Source: Streptantibioticus ferralitis
Lineage (GTDB): Bacteria; Actinomycetota; Actinomycetes; Streptomycetales; Streptomycetaceae
Assembly (NCBI RefSeq): GCF_029223525.1
Contig: NZ_JARHTQ010000011.1
Location: 62,001-126,000, forward strand
Direction: 5' to 3'
Length of the DNA stretch: 64,000 bases
Program-made: the position numbers and the translations under genes
Shown: in pieces, positions 25,696 to 33,943 of the stretch
How the letters are laid out: every line of letters starts with the position of its first letter
Position numbering within the stretch: position 1 is the first letter of the stretch
Notes under the pieces: model-generated
What the model saw: only the letters and a program-made list of their open reading frames with translations
Database searches by the model: none
Told to the model about the DNA's origin: nothing

Positions 25696-26594
25696 TCACC
25701 ATGGTGCTTGGCGCGCTCTTCGGCAGCGGCCTGCTGGCCATCGTCCTCGGCTTGCGCCCATCCCGCCCGCCCCTGGCCACGGCGTTGGCAGCCTTGCACC
25801 GCCCTGCCTCCCGTCCCCGGGAGGCACTCGCACAGCCGGAGACTGCGCACGGGTGGGCCGCACGGTGGGGACGGCGGGGCGTGCCACTGCTGCGCGCGGC
25901 TGGTCTGCCCACCGCGGCCTTGCGCGCAGACCTTGATCTGGTCGGCATCGGCGTGGAACGGCACTTGGCCGAGAAGACCGCCTCGGCCACCGCCGGACTC
26001 ATCACGCCGCCCGCCCTCATCGTCGTGGCAGAGGTAGCGGCCGGAACCGGGCTCGGATGGTGGACGCCGACCTGGACGGCGCTGGCAGGCGCTGCGGTGA
26101 TGTTCTGCGCACCGGACCTTGCCGTGCGAGCCCAGGCCACCAGGCGACGAGCCGAAATGCGGCACGCGCTGGCGGTCTTCCTCGACCTGGTGGTCATCGC
26201 CCTAGCCGGAGGAGCCGGTGTTGAACAGGCGCTTGGCGATGCTGCCGCTGCGCCGCAGGGCTGGGCGGCGTCCTGTATCCGGCGGGCGTTGGCCACCGCG
26301 CAGCTGGCCCGCACCAGCGTCTGGGACGAACTCGCCGCCCTCGGGGAGCAGACCGGCGTGCCCGAGTTGGTGGAACTGGCCGCCACTGTCGGCCTGGCTG
26401 GCGCCGAGGGCGCGAAGATCCGCCACTCGCTTCAGACCAAAGCCGCAGCCATGCGCGGCCGTCGCCTGGCCGAGGCCGACGGTGCCGCCCAATCCGCCAC
26501 CGAACGCATGTCACTGCCAGTGGTGTTGCTGTTCGCCGCGTTCTTGCTGTTCATCGGCTATCCGGCCATGGCTCACGTGCTGATCGGCCTGTAG
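25692..26594 (+). CDS. tadC: TadC-like type II secretion F-domain membrane protein
   Basis: GTG 25692, in the stop of tadB, gives 300 residues. An open frame reaches 24918 but runs across tadB and is not used. Hydrophobic helices occur at the N-terminus, around 95-140 and at the C-terminus (VVLLFAAFLLFIGYPAM). The T2SSF hairpin includes HALAVFLDLVVIALAGGAGV and KIRHSLQTKAAAMRGRRLAE. It forms the second half of the Tad platform. Confidence 0.85.
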   Translation: MITMVLGALFGSGLLAIVLGLRPSRPPLATALAALHRPASRPREALAQPETAHGWAARWGRRGVPLLRAAGLPTAALRADLDLVGIGVERHLAEKTASATAGLITPPALIVVAEVAAGTGLGWWTPTWTALAGAAVMFCAPDLAVRAQATRRRAEMRHALAVFLDLVVIALAGGAGVEQALGDAAAAPQGWAASCIRRALATAQLARTSVWDELAALGEQTGVPELVELAATVGLAGAEGAKIRHSLQTKAAAMRGRRLAEADGAAQSATERMSLPVVLLFAAFLLFIGYPAMAHVLIGL

Positions 26595-26628
26595 GACTCA
26601 CCCGTTCACGTAGAAAGACCCATCGATT

Positions 26629-26826
26629 ATGGAATTCTTCCTCTCCCTTCTGGTTGGTGAACTCCGCGGCCGTGCGGCCTGGTTGCGCGAGCATGCCCGG
26701 GACGATGCCGGGTACTCCACCGAGACCGTGATCATCACCGCGCTGCTCGCCGCACTGGGGATCGCGGCCGTGGCGGTCATCACGGCGAAGGTGATGGCCA
26801 AAGCCCACGGCATCAACCTCGGCTAG
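26629..26826 (+). CDS. Flp-type pilin-like small protein
   Basis: 65 residues from ATG 26629. A charged leader with many Arg ends in DDAGYSTETVIITALLAALG, followed by a hydrophobic helix and a short tail. The Gly-Tyr-Ser-Thr-Glu arrangement, with Glu a few residues after the presumed cleavage point, fits a type IVb prepilin processed by a TadV-type peptidase. No such peptidase gene is in the window. It is placed directly after TadC, as expected for the major pilin. Confidence 0.7.
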   Translation: MEFFLSLLVGELRGRAAWLREHARDDAGYSTETVIITALLAALGIAAVAVITAKVMAKAHGINLG

Positions 26827-27275
26827 TGCTCCCCGACCACGAGCAGCAAGGTAACCGCGGGGCGAAGCAGGCCCGCAGTCTGGCGCCTGCAGAGCGTGAG
26901 GATCGTGGTGCTGTAGCGGCCGAGACGGTCATCGCTACACCCCTGCTGTTGCTCCTGCTGTTGCTGATCGTGCAGTTCGCCCTCGCCTGGCATGCCCAAC
27001 ACATCGCCCAGACCGCAGCCTCCCGTGCACTGGCGATCACACGTGCTCAGGGCAGCAGCGCCGCTGCCGGGCGCACTCAGGCAGCCGCGACGCTGAGCGC
27101 CTTGGGGCACAGCGTGCTGCTCGACCCGCACATCACCGTCGCCCGCACCAACCGCACCGCCACCATCGAGGTACGCGGTTGGGCCGAACCGGTCGTACCA
27201 GGCTTCCATGTGCCGATCTCCGCCCGCGACGCAGGCGCGATCGATCGATGGTCGACACCCGTGGAGAAGGGGTGA
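26826..27275 (+). CDS. TadE-like minor pseudopilin
   Basis: 149 residues from GTG 26826, which overlaps the last base of the pilin stop. Residues about 25-60 read EDRGAVAAETVIATPLLLLL, the TadE signature (Glu after a small-residue motif, then a hydrophobic helix). The rest is a small extracytoplasmic domain with no cysteines. TadE-like proteins initiate or stabilise the pilus. Confidence 0.75.
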   Translation: MLPDHEQQGNRGAKQARSLAPAEREDRGAVAAETVIATPLLLLLLLLIVQFALAWHAQHIAQTAASRALAITRAQGSSAAAGRTQAAATLSALGHSVLLDPHITVARTNRTATIEVRGWAEPVVPGFHVPISARDAGAIDRWSTPVEKG

Positions 27276-27763
27276 CCAGCATGCCCCACCTTGGCCCCGA
27301 GATGACCAAGCGTCCCCGACCTTCTACCAGTGGTATCCACAGGCGGGTTGTGTGGCTGTGGAAGCCGGATCGTGGCTCAGCTTCGACCGAACTGGTCCTG
27401 GCCACCCCGCTGCTGGTGCTGGTGTTGTTGGTTGCGGTGGCTTTGGGGCGGATGGCCTCGGCTCGTCTGCGTGTTGATGATGCCGCGCACCAGGCCGCCC
27501 GTGCGGCCTCGTTGGCCCGCACTGCAGGCGACGCTCAGCAGCGGGCACAGGCCACTGCCCGCGCGGCGCTAGCCGCCTCGGGCGCCTCGTGCGCGCGCTT
27601 CACGGTTACCGCCGATGTCGGCGCCATGACCCCCGGCACGGTAGTGCGCGTCAGCGTGGCCTGTACCGCCGACCTCGGCGTATCCGCACTGCCCGCACAT
27701 GTCACCGTCACCCGCAACGCCGTCTCCGTCATCGACTCCTACCGGGGGACAAAAGAGGCATGA
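27272..27763 (+). CDS. Second TadE-like pseudopilin
   Basis: 163 residues from GTG 27272 in the stop of the previous gene. The core GSASTELVLATPLLVLVLLV is again the TadE type. The outer part has one Cys pair (ASCARF and SVACTAD) that may form a disulfide. It is similar in layout to the neighbouring TadE-like protein, suggesting a heteromeric minor pilin pair. Confidence 0.75.
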   Translation: MTSMPHLGPEMTKRPRPSTSGIHRRVVWLWKPDRGSASTELVLATPLLVLVLLVAVALGRMASARLRVDDAAHQAARAASLARTAGDAQQRAQATARAALAASGASCARFTVTADVGAMTPGTVVRVSVACTADLGVSALPAHVTVTRNAVSVIDSYRGTKEA

Positions 27764-28239
27764 CGCAACCACTGCGCCGTAATGGGCAGGTACCGGCGGT
27801 GAGACGCGGGGGATGGAGGGCGGATGCCGGGCAGACCACGGCGTTCGTCGTGGTGGTGATCGCGGGGTTGTTCCTGTTCGCTGGGCTGGTCTTGGATGGT
27901 GGCCTCGCGCTGGCGGGGAAGGTGGCCGCGGCCGATGACGCGCAGGAAGCCGCACGCGCCGCCACCCAGCAACTCGACCTGACCCAGCTGCGATCCACCA
28001 GGCGCGTCCGCCTGGACCGCCACCGCGCCGTTGCCGCCGCACTCGACTACATCAAGGCCACCGGGGACACCGGCCACGCCGAAGCCACCGCTGATACGGC
28101 AACGGTCTTCGTCACGCACCGTCAGCGGACCCAGATCCTGTCCCTCGTCGGTATCGACCACCTGGTCACCACGGCGCACGCGACCGCACGCGCCGAGCAG
28201 GGCATCAACGCCCCTTGGCTGCAAGGAAAAAAGCCATGA
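27760..28239 (+). CDS. TadG-like (Tad N-terminal domain) pilus protein
   Basis: 159 residues, ATG 27760 in an ATGA overlap. The segment DAGQTTAFVVVVIAGLFLF followed by AGLVLDGGLALAGK is the Tad/TadG-N helix, with a short external domain after it. It is far shorter than proteobacterial TadG and lacks a vWA domain, which is usual for actinobacterial versions. It overlaps the start of the LysM-BTAD gene. Confidence 0.75.
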   Translation: MTQPLRRNGQVPAVRRGGWRADAGQTTAFVVVVIAGLFLFAGLVLDGGLALAGKVAAADDAQEAARAATQQLDLTQLRSTRRVRLDRHRAVAAALDYIKATGDTGHAEATADTATVFVTHRQRTQILSLVGIDHLVTTAHATARAEQGINAPWLQGKKP

Positions 28240-30974
28240 ATGCAGCCGTCACCACCGCGTGGGGGCGCGTGTGCGCCTTCATCCAGTTGCTGCTCTCTGC
28301 GACCGGTTTGGCAGCCGTCACCGTCGGCATCCCGTACGCGCTGGCCGTCTCGGCGGGGGTGCCGTGGCCTGCCCCAGTCACGTCACTTGGCGACCTTGCT
28401 TCTCGGTTGGCGCAGCCGGTCAGCGACCCGTTCGTCACCCGGCTGTTGGCGTTGGCCGGGTGGGTGTGCTGGGCCGCCTTCATGCTCTGTCTCCTGCGTG
28501 AAGCTGCCTGGGCGACACGGCAACTGCGTACCCTCCTCGGCGATGTCACCTTGCTGCGCACCCGCCTGCATACGCTCCCGGCCCACCGGGCGGCTGCCGG
28601 GTTCCTGGTCGCCACGCTGCTGCTCGCCCTGGCCGCGATGTGGCGCCCTGTCGCGGCGCACGCTGCCTCCGGCATGGGCACGGCCAGGCCGGTTGTCTCT
28701 GTGGCGGCGCCGACCGCGGGGACAGGTCAGGCGGCCCGCTCTCAACGAGCTGAGGAGCCCGCGACCGTGGCATACACGGTCCAGCCTGGCGACACCTTGT
28801 GGGACATCGCCCGGGCCCACCTGGGCGATCCGCTGCGCTGGCCGGTGATCTACCAACTCAACTGCAACCGGATCCAGCCTGATGGTCAGCGGCTGCGCGA
28901 CCCCGACCTGCTCCTGCCCGGCTGGACCCTCCACCTCCCCACCCACTCCGACACGGGTACCGCTCACGCCCCGCGGCCTCAGCCTGCTCCGGCGGCCCCC
29001 ATGCCGCACCACGACGCGGTCGCTCCACCCCACCAGCACCCCACAACGCCGCCACATGCCAGCATTCCCGCGCAGCACCGCGAGCAGGCTGCAGCACCCC
29101 GGCTGAACACGCACCCGGCAATCCCCGCCCCCAGCTATCAACGGCACCAAAGGGCCGTGGACATCAGCGTGGGCACCGCGTCCACCATCGGCATCACCAC
29201 GGCTGCGGGCATCGCCGCTGCAGTCTCCTTCGCGCGCGCCCACGCCCGCCGACGCCGCCAACCCGACCTCACCGCAGCCGCACCGCCACCTCTGGCTGAT
29301 GCGGTGCGGGCCGCCACCACCGCCCACCTGGCTGCCTGTCAGGAGCGGCACGAGTCGGCCGAACAGGACGAGACCACACTGCACCACCCGTCCCCGGCCA
29401 AGCCGACACCACCGGGCACCGTGGCCTGCGCGACTCGCGATGGCCACGAACTGATTGCTGATCTGCTGGCTGTTCCTGGTGGCATCACCTTGACCGGCCC
29501 CGGCGCTGATCCGGGCGCCCGCGCCTTGGCCATCGCCGTCCTCAGCGCGGCCGAACGCCTGCGGCCCGTCCAGCCGAAGGTTCGCCTGATCACCCCCACC
29601 GCGACCGCACAGCGCCTCCTCCTGCACGCCACCGGGTCCCTGCCCGCCTGGGCCATCACAGGCGACTGCGCACAGGCCCTCTCCCTGATCGAGCAGAGCC
29701 TTCTGCACCGCGCCCGCCTCGCCGACAGCGACGAGGCCGACATCGTCTCGGCGGCCGACGAGCCGCCAATGGACCTGCTGATCACCGACCTCGACCCGCG
29801 GTCCGTCGAACGGTTGAAGGCCACCGCTCATCGGGCAGCCCCTGGCCAACTCGCCGTCGTCATCCTGGGCGCCGACGACTGGCCCTGCCACGTCCAGCTC
29901 GCCGCAGAAGGAACCGTCACCGCGGCCACCGGTCCCGCAGTCCAACACCTGAGCGCTGCCCGGATGTTCACCCTCGCCTCCGAACCCGCACACGAACTCC
30001 TCGACACCCTCTACGCCGCCCACGGCCACACCGCTCCCGCCGCAACCACTGCACCACCACCGCCATGTGCTGAAGCTCCCGTCCCACCGGCGCACCGGCC
30101 ACCGAGCACACCGACGCCAGCGCTACAGCAACGCCGCACCCACGAGAACAATCAACCGCTGGACCAGCAGAACCCCAAAAGCACCGAAGCGGAGATTTGC
30201 GAAAATCAGCGGCCGTCTGCGCCGGTGACCGTGCACATCCTCGGGAGATTTCGTATCAGAGCCCGCGGGAAAGGCGAAGAATTCGGCCACGGCATGCGGG
30301 CGGAAACCCGTGAATTCTTGTGCCTGCTCGCCGCTCACCCGAAGGGAATCCGCGGCGAGGAGATCACCGAAGCCCTGCGCACGGTCACCGACCCCGAGCA
30401 GGCGGGGCGTGAACTCGCCAATCTACGTCGCGCTGTGCGACGCAGCCTGCGCCAGGCGACCGGCGCCCAGCAGGCAGCCTTCGTCGTGCGTGCCGGCGAC
30501 CGGCACCTGCTGGACCACAATCTCATCGCCACCGACATCGCCGCCTTCACCGCCGCCGTCCAGCAGGCATCCACCGCCCGCGACGACACAGTCCGGGCAA
30601 CCGCGTTGCGGGCGGCCGTCACCGCGTATGGGGGCCAGCTGTGTGAGGGCGCCGACTACCCGTGGGCCGATGAGCTGAGGGAAGCTGTGCACCGCAAGGC
30701 CGTCGACGCCCTGGTGCTGCTCGCCGACCACACGGCCAAGAGCCACCCGGATCCCGACGAGGCGCTCGCGCTCCTCGACCAAGCCGCCGAGTGGGACCCG
30801 TACAACGAAGCGGTCTACCAGCGCACCATCCGCCTGCAACGCACAGCCGGGCGAGACGACGCCGCCCACCGCACATACGCCCTGCTCAAACGCCGACTCG
30901 CCGACCTGGACGCCACCCCGGACCCCGCTACCACCGCACTGGTGCAGCGCCAGCAGGCCGTCGCCGCGCGCTGA
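28236..30974 (+). CDS. Membrane-anchored LysM-BTAD regulator, last gene of Tad operon
   Basis: ATG 28236 in the stop of the previous gene gives 912 residues. Three hydrophobic segments occupy the first 145 residues. A LysM domain follows (VAYTVQPGDTLWDIARAHLG, residues about 178-235). After a Pro/His-rich linker there is one more hydrophobic segment near 310-330, then a degenerate receiver- or ATPase-like domain. The C-terminal 250 residues hold a winged-helix part (VTVHILGRFRIRARGKGEEF) and a BTAD region. LysM binds peptidoglycan and BTAD occurs in SARP-type activators, so the protein could link wall state to pilus or transfer gene expression. Topology and DNA binding are inferred. Confidence 0.8.
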   Translation: MNAAVTTAWGRVCAFIQLLLSATGLAAVTVGIPYALAVSAGVPWPAPVTSLGDLASRLAQPVSDPFVTRLLALAGWVCWAAFMLCLLREAAWATRQLRTLLGDVTLLRTRLHTLPAHRAAAGFLVATLLLALAAMWRPVAAHAASGMGTARPVVSVAAPTAGTGQAARSQRAEEPATVAYTVQPGDTLWDIARAHLGDPLRWPVIYQLNCNRIQPDGQRLRDPDLLLPGWTLHLPTHSDTGTAHAPRPQPAPAAPMPHHDAVAPPHQHPTTPPHASIPAQHREQAAAPRLNTHPAIPAPSYQRHQRAVDISVGTASTIGITTAAGIAAAVSFARAHARRRRQPDLTAAAPPPLADAVRAATTAHLAACQERHESAEQDETTLHHPSPAKPTPPGTVACATRDGHELIADLLAVPGGITLTGPGADPGARALAIAVLSAAERLRPVQPKVRLITPTATAQRLLLHATGSLPAWAITGDCAQALSLIEQSLLHRARLADSDEADIVSAADEPPMDLLITDLDPRSVERLKATAHRAAPGQLAVVILGADDWPCHVQLAAEGTVTAATGPAVQHLSAARMFTLASEPAHELLDTLYAAHGHTAPAATTAPPPPCAEAPVPPAHRPPSTPTPALQQRRTHENNQPLDQQNPKSTEAEICENQRPSAPVTVHILGRFRIRARGKGEEFGHGMRAETREFLCLLAAHPKGIRGEEITEALRTVTDPEQAGRELANLRRAVRRSLRQATGAQQAAFVVRAGDRHLLDHNLIATDIAAFTAAVQQASTARDDTVRATALRAAVTAYGGQLCEGADYPWADELREAVHRKAVDALVLLADHTAKSHPDPDEALALLDQAAEWDPYNEAVYQRTIRLQRTAGRDDAAHRTYALLKRRLADLDATPDPATTALVQRQQAVAAR

Positions 30975-31341
30975 CGCTGGCGCCTGCTGGCAGGCGGATG
31001 GCTCGCTGGCCCACGGCCCGTCCCAGCCGCAGGCCGATGCGTCATCCATCCCGGTGTCCTGCTTGCACAGGACCCCCCGCCCCGCGCAACGCGGCAGGTC
31101 AGCGGCCGATCCGCCACCGCTAGCCAGGTGCGACTGCATATAGGTGCACATCGATGCCCCAATCTGCACACCACCGGCGCGCGGGCCCCCAACACCATGC
31201 GTACGACCTCCAGCCGTCCGCTACCCGACACTCCCCCTCCTCCTGTCCCTCCCTCATCACCTGGTCACTATGACCAGTTCGTAAGGACGGCCAGTAACTG
31301 CCGAAGGCGCGGCAGGCGCCCAGGCGAAGCCGAGGGTGCCG

Positions 31342-31509
31342 CCGCGCTGCCGGGGCCGCGCTGCCGGGGCCGCGCTGCCGGGGCCGCGCTGCCGGGGCCG
31401 CGCTGCCGGGGCCGCGCTGCCGGGGCCGCGCTGCCGGGGCCGCGCTGCCGGGGCCGCGCTGCCGGGGCCGCGCCGCCGGGGCCGCGCCGCCGGGGCCGCG
31501 CCGCCGGGG
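31342..31509. repeat. Tandem array, 12 copies of a 14-bp unit
   Basis: The unit CCGCGCTGCCGGGG is repeated exactly nine times. Three more copies read CCGCGCCGCCGGGG. There is no spacer. Four-G runs recur every 14 bases on the plus strand and so could form G-quadruplexes when single-stranded. As 14 is not a multiple of three, all frames are open through it and any protein prediction here is an artefact. The array sits between the Tad operon and the next cargo operon. Confidence 0.95.
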
Positions 31510-31568
31510 TGTGGCTGTGATCCGGTCGTGGCCAACCGCGCCCACGACCGTTCCGGTCGAGCACCTGT

Positions 31569-31667
31569 GAATTCACCAGATAAAGCGTCGTGAATTAGCG
31601 AGAATTCCAGCATTATCCAGCCGAATTATGGCCCCGCGCCCCCCGCGACCAGAGCTATATTTGAATT
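31569..31667. promoter_or_regulatory. AT-rich patch with five phased GAATT pentamers
   Basis: GAATT occurs at 31569, 31592, 31602, 31623 and 31663, with spacings of 23, 10, 21 and 40 bp, close to whole helical turns. The stretch is clearly AT-richer than its surroundings and follows the tandem array directly. A GCGGAT-gat-ATCCGC inverted repeat lies further on at 31710-31724. The whole of 30975-31762 carries no gene. It may be an operator region for the gene at 31763 or an element-maintenance site. Confidence 0.5.
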
Positions 31668-31762
31668 GTCCCCAGGGAACGGGGAAAGGGGAAAACCGCT
31701 AACGCCTTTGCGGATGATATCCGCGCACGGGTGAAGTGCGGCCAAAAATAGAAGGAGTCTGC

Positions 31763-32227
31763 ATGAATGTAGAGTGCGTGATGAATGCGACCCGATTGCG
31801 GCCGGTGCACGCCGGGAACGTGATCGAGTTCGAGACCGTAGCCACCCCCGAAATGCAATGGGCGGGCCTGGGCAGACTCGGCAGACCGGTCGTGCTCCAC
31901 GGTGAACTCGCCAGCGTCGAGACCGACGTGGCCTGCGGCCGGGCGTACGCGCATGTGACGCTCATGGCCGAGGTGGCCACAGGCGACGTGGCACGCCGGA
32001 TCGGCATCGAGGCGGTCCTGGGGGCACACCGCACCGTCACCTTGACCGGCGAGGTGGGATTCCTCGCGGGCTGGCCGGTGATCTGCACCGGAGTTGCCCT
32101 CACATGCGGCGGTCTGACGTTCATGCCCGGCGCGTACCGCGCCATGCGAGACCCATCCGACCTCGACACGTACGGCATCCGGTTTCGCGGCACCACCTAC
32201 CGGCTGCCCGATCTGAGCGGGGTGTGA
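31763..32227 (+). CDS. Hypothetical protein (154 aa)
   Basis: ATG 31763 has AAGGAG at a good distance. The protein is a compact, probably all-beta domain: alternating short strands such as RPVVLHGELASVETDV and RTVTLTGEVGFLAGWPVICT, with several cysteines. No family is recognised. It opens the plus-strand cargo operon that leads to the MoxR-vWA pair. Confidence 0.65.
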   Translation: MNVECVMNATRLRPVHAGNVIEFETVATPEMQWAGLGRLGRPVVLHGELASVETDVACGRAYAHVTLMAEVATGDVARRIGIEAVLGAHRTVTLTGEVGFLAGWPVICTGVALTCGGLTFMPGAYRAMRDPSDLDTYGIRFRGTTYRLPDLSGV

Positions 32228-32234
32228 GGCGGTC

Positions 32235-32417
32235 ATGTATCCCGACACCGTGTTGCGCGTACTGCGCCAACTGATCAGCCGCATCGACGAGATTCACGCC
32301 CACCGCGACCGCGACTGGTCCGGCGTTGCCATCGAGGCCCTGGAAGGCATCGACGCCCTCGATCGGTGGCTCACCCGGGGCGGCAAGCCGCCAACCGACT
32401 GGCACACCGGCAGCTGA
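32235..32417 (+). CDS. Small helical hypothetical protein (60 aa)
   Basis: ATG 32235 lies 7 bp after the preceding stop. The 60 residues form one amphipathic helical run (LRVLRQLISRIDEIHAHRDR) followed by a Trp-containing tail. No family is recognised. Its position suggests co-transcription with the neighbours. Confidence 0.5.
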   Translation: MYPDTVLRVLRQLISRIDEIHAHRDRDWSGVAIEALEGIDALDRWLTRGGKPPTDWHTGS

Positions 32418-32538
32418 TCACCGCCCTTGGCCCGCCATCAAGGATCAACTCGCGCCGCCCGCAAGCCCCAGCCCAGCCCGGTGCGGGCGGCGCCAGCCCC
32501 CCCAACCTGCGCGCCCCCTTTTGTAGACGGAGAGCCCC

Positions 32539-32679
32539 ATGCGCGACGCGTCTGACGACAACGCCCCGGTCATCCCTCGGATCCCTCGGCCCAGATCACC
32601 GCTGGAGCCCATGCCCCGACCGCCCAAACCGCCGCAGCGGCCCCGCATCCCGCCGCCCACGCCGCCCGCTGAAAAGTAG
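32539..32679 (+). CDS. Small proline-rich protein (46 aa)
   Basis: ATG 32539 has GGAG eight bases upstream. The frame encodes 46 residues of which more than a third are proline, with a short acidic start (RDASDDNAP) and Arg-Pro repeats. It ends 43 bp before the MoxR gene. Possibly a disordered partner of the MoxR-vWA pair; no function can be assigned. Confidence 0.45.
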   Translation: MRDASDDNAPVIPRIPRPRSPLEPMPRPPKPPQRPRIPPPTPPAEK

Positions 32680-32722
32680 CCGATTCCGCCCCTCGCGACG
32701 CACACGATCGGAGCCATCTTTT

Positions 32723-33880
32723 ATGACCACGCCGCCCTCACCTGCCCAAGGCACTCCGGCAAGTTCGAAGGCACGCCCGGGAGAACTGCGAGCCCGGATC
32801 GCCGCAATGCTCGCCACCGATCCGAGCAGGTCGTTCACCGTGACTGAACTGGCCAACCAGCTTGGGCATTCCGGCGGTGCGGTCGGCAACGCGCTGGAGA
32901 CCCTCGTCGCCCGGGGGCAGGCCGACCGGATCGGCACCCAGCCCCGCACCTACCGGGCGACCGCCACCACGACCGCCGCTGCGGCACACCGCGCAGCCAC
33001 CACACCACCCAGTCAAGGCAGCACCACCCCCAACTCAGCCCCGCCGACGACGGCAAAGCCGTACGCGACCCCGCCACCGGGAAGATCAGTACCGATCACA
33101 CGGCCCAACGGTCAGCGCTACCACCCCAGAGCCTTGGCCAACCTGCCTGACGTGGAGGCACTGCGGCGGCTGCGCGACGCGAACGTCCCCGTCCTGCTCT
33201 ACGGCCCCCCGGGCACGGGAAAGACCTCGCTGATCGAGGCGGCGTTCGGCGACTTGATCACGGTGGCCGGGGACGGCGACACCACGGTCGGCGACCTGAT
33301 CGGCGAGTACACCCAAAACGCCAGCGGCGGCTATGAGTTTATCCACGGGCCCTTGGTCACGGCGATGCAAGAAGGCCGGGCCCTACTGCTGGATGACGCC
33401 ACGTTGATCTCGCCAAAGGTTTTGGCCGCGCTGTATCCGGCGATGGACGGCCGCAGGCAGATCCAGGTCAAGGCCCACAAAGGCGAGACGATCACCGCCG
33501 CCGACGGCTTCTACGTGATCGCCGGTCACAACCCGGGCGTCCACGGCGCGATCCTCACCGAAGCCCTCGCCTCCCGGTTCAGCGTGCAGATCCAGGTGGG
33601 CTCCGACTACGACCTGGCCGCCGCCTTGAAAATCAACGGCACAGCGGTACGCATCGCCCGCAACATCGCCACCCGCCAACAGACCGGCGAGGTCGGCTGG
33701 GCCCCACAACTGCGCGAACTGATCGCCTTCCAAAAGATCGCCGACGTGCTCGGAACCGAGGCCGCCTTCGCCAACCTGGTCGGCATCGCACCGGTAGAGG
33801 ACCGCGACACGATCGCCGAGATCGTCACCAAAGCCACCGGCAAACCCGTCACCGCCCTCACCCTCGGCCGCCAACTCTGA
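32723..33880 (+). CDS. MoxR/CbbQ-like AAA+ ATPase with N-terminal winged helix
   Basis: ATG 32723 gives 385 residues. An N-terminal winged helix (residues 20-80, TVTELANQLGHSGGAVGNAL) and a Pro/Thr-rich linker lead to an AAA+ core: Walker A YGPPGTGKT (160-168), Walker B LLLDDAT (DD in place of the usual DE), sensor GHNPGVHGA and an arginine-finger region LASRF. MoxR/CbbQ ATPases remodel or activate a client together with a vWA protein, which is the next gene. The fused winged helix is unusual. A closely similar winged helix recurs in the regulator at 43787-44569. Confidence 0.85.
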   Translation: MTTPPSPAQGTPASSKARPGELRARIAAMLATDPSRSFTVTELANQLGHSGGAVGNALETLVARGQADRIGTQPRTYRATATTTAAAAHRAATTPPSQGSTTPNSAPPTTAKPYATPPPGRSVPITRPNGQRYHPRALANLPDVEALRRLRDANVPVLLYGPPGTGKTSLIEAAFGDLITVAGDGDTTVGDLIGEYTQNASGGYEFIHGPLVTAMQEGRALLLDDATLISPKVLAALYPAMDGRRQIQVKAHKGETITAADGFYVIAGHNPGVHGAILTEALASRFSVQIQVGSDYDLAAALKINGTAVRIARNIATRQQTGEVGWAPQLRELIAFQKIADVLGTEAAFANLVGIAPVEDRDTIAEIVTKATGKPVTALTLGRQL

Positions 33881-33943
33881 CACCGGCCACACCACACCCC
33901 CGGCCACCGGCTGACACCTCAACGAAAGCGACACCGATCTGCC

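Noticed and set aside
28383..30095. 570-codon minus-strand open frame
   Set aside because: Antisense of the LysM-BTAD gene; glycine-rich shadow sequence.
31342..31509. Possible CRISPR array
   Set aside because: Units are 14 bp, head to tail, without unique spacers, and no cas genes are present.
31120..31613. Several overlapping long open frames on both strands with Arg-Gly-Pro repeats
   Set aside because: They arise from the stop-free 14-bp tandem array. All six frames are open there and no ribosome site or conserved end is present.
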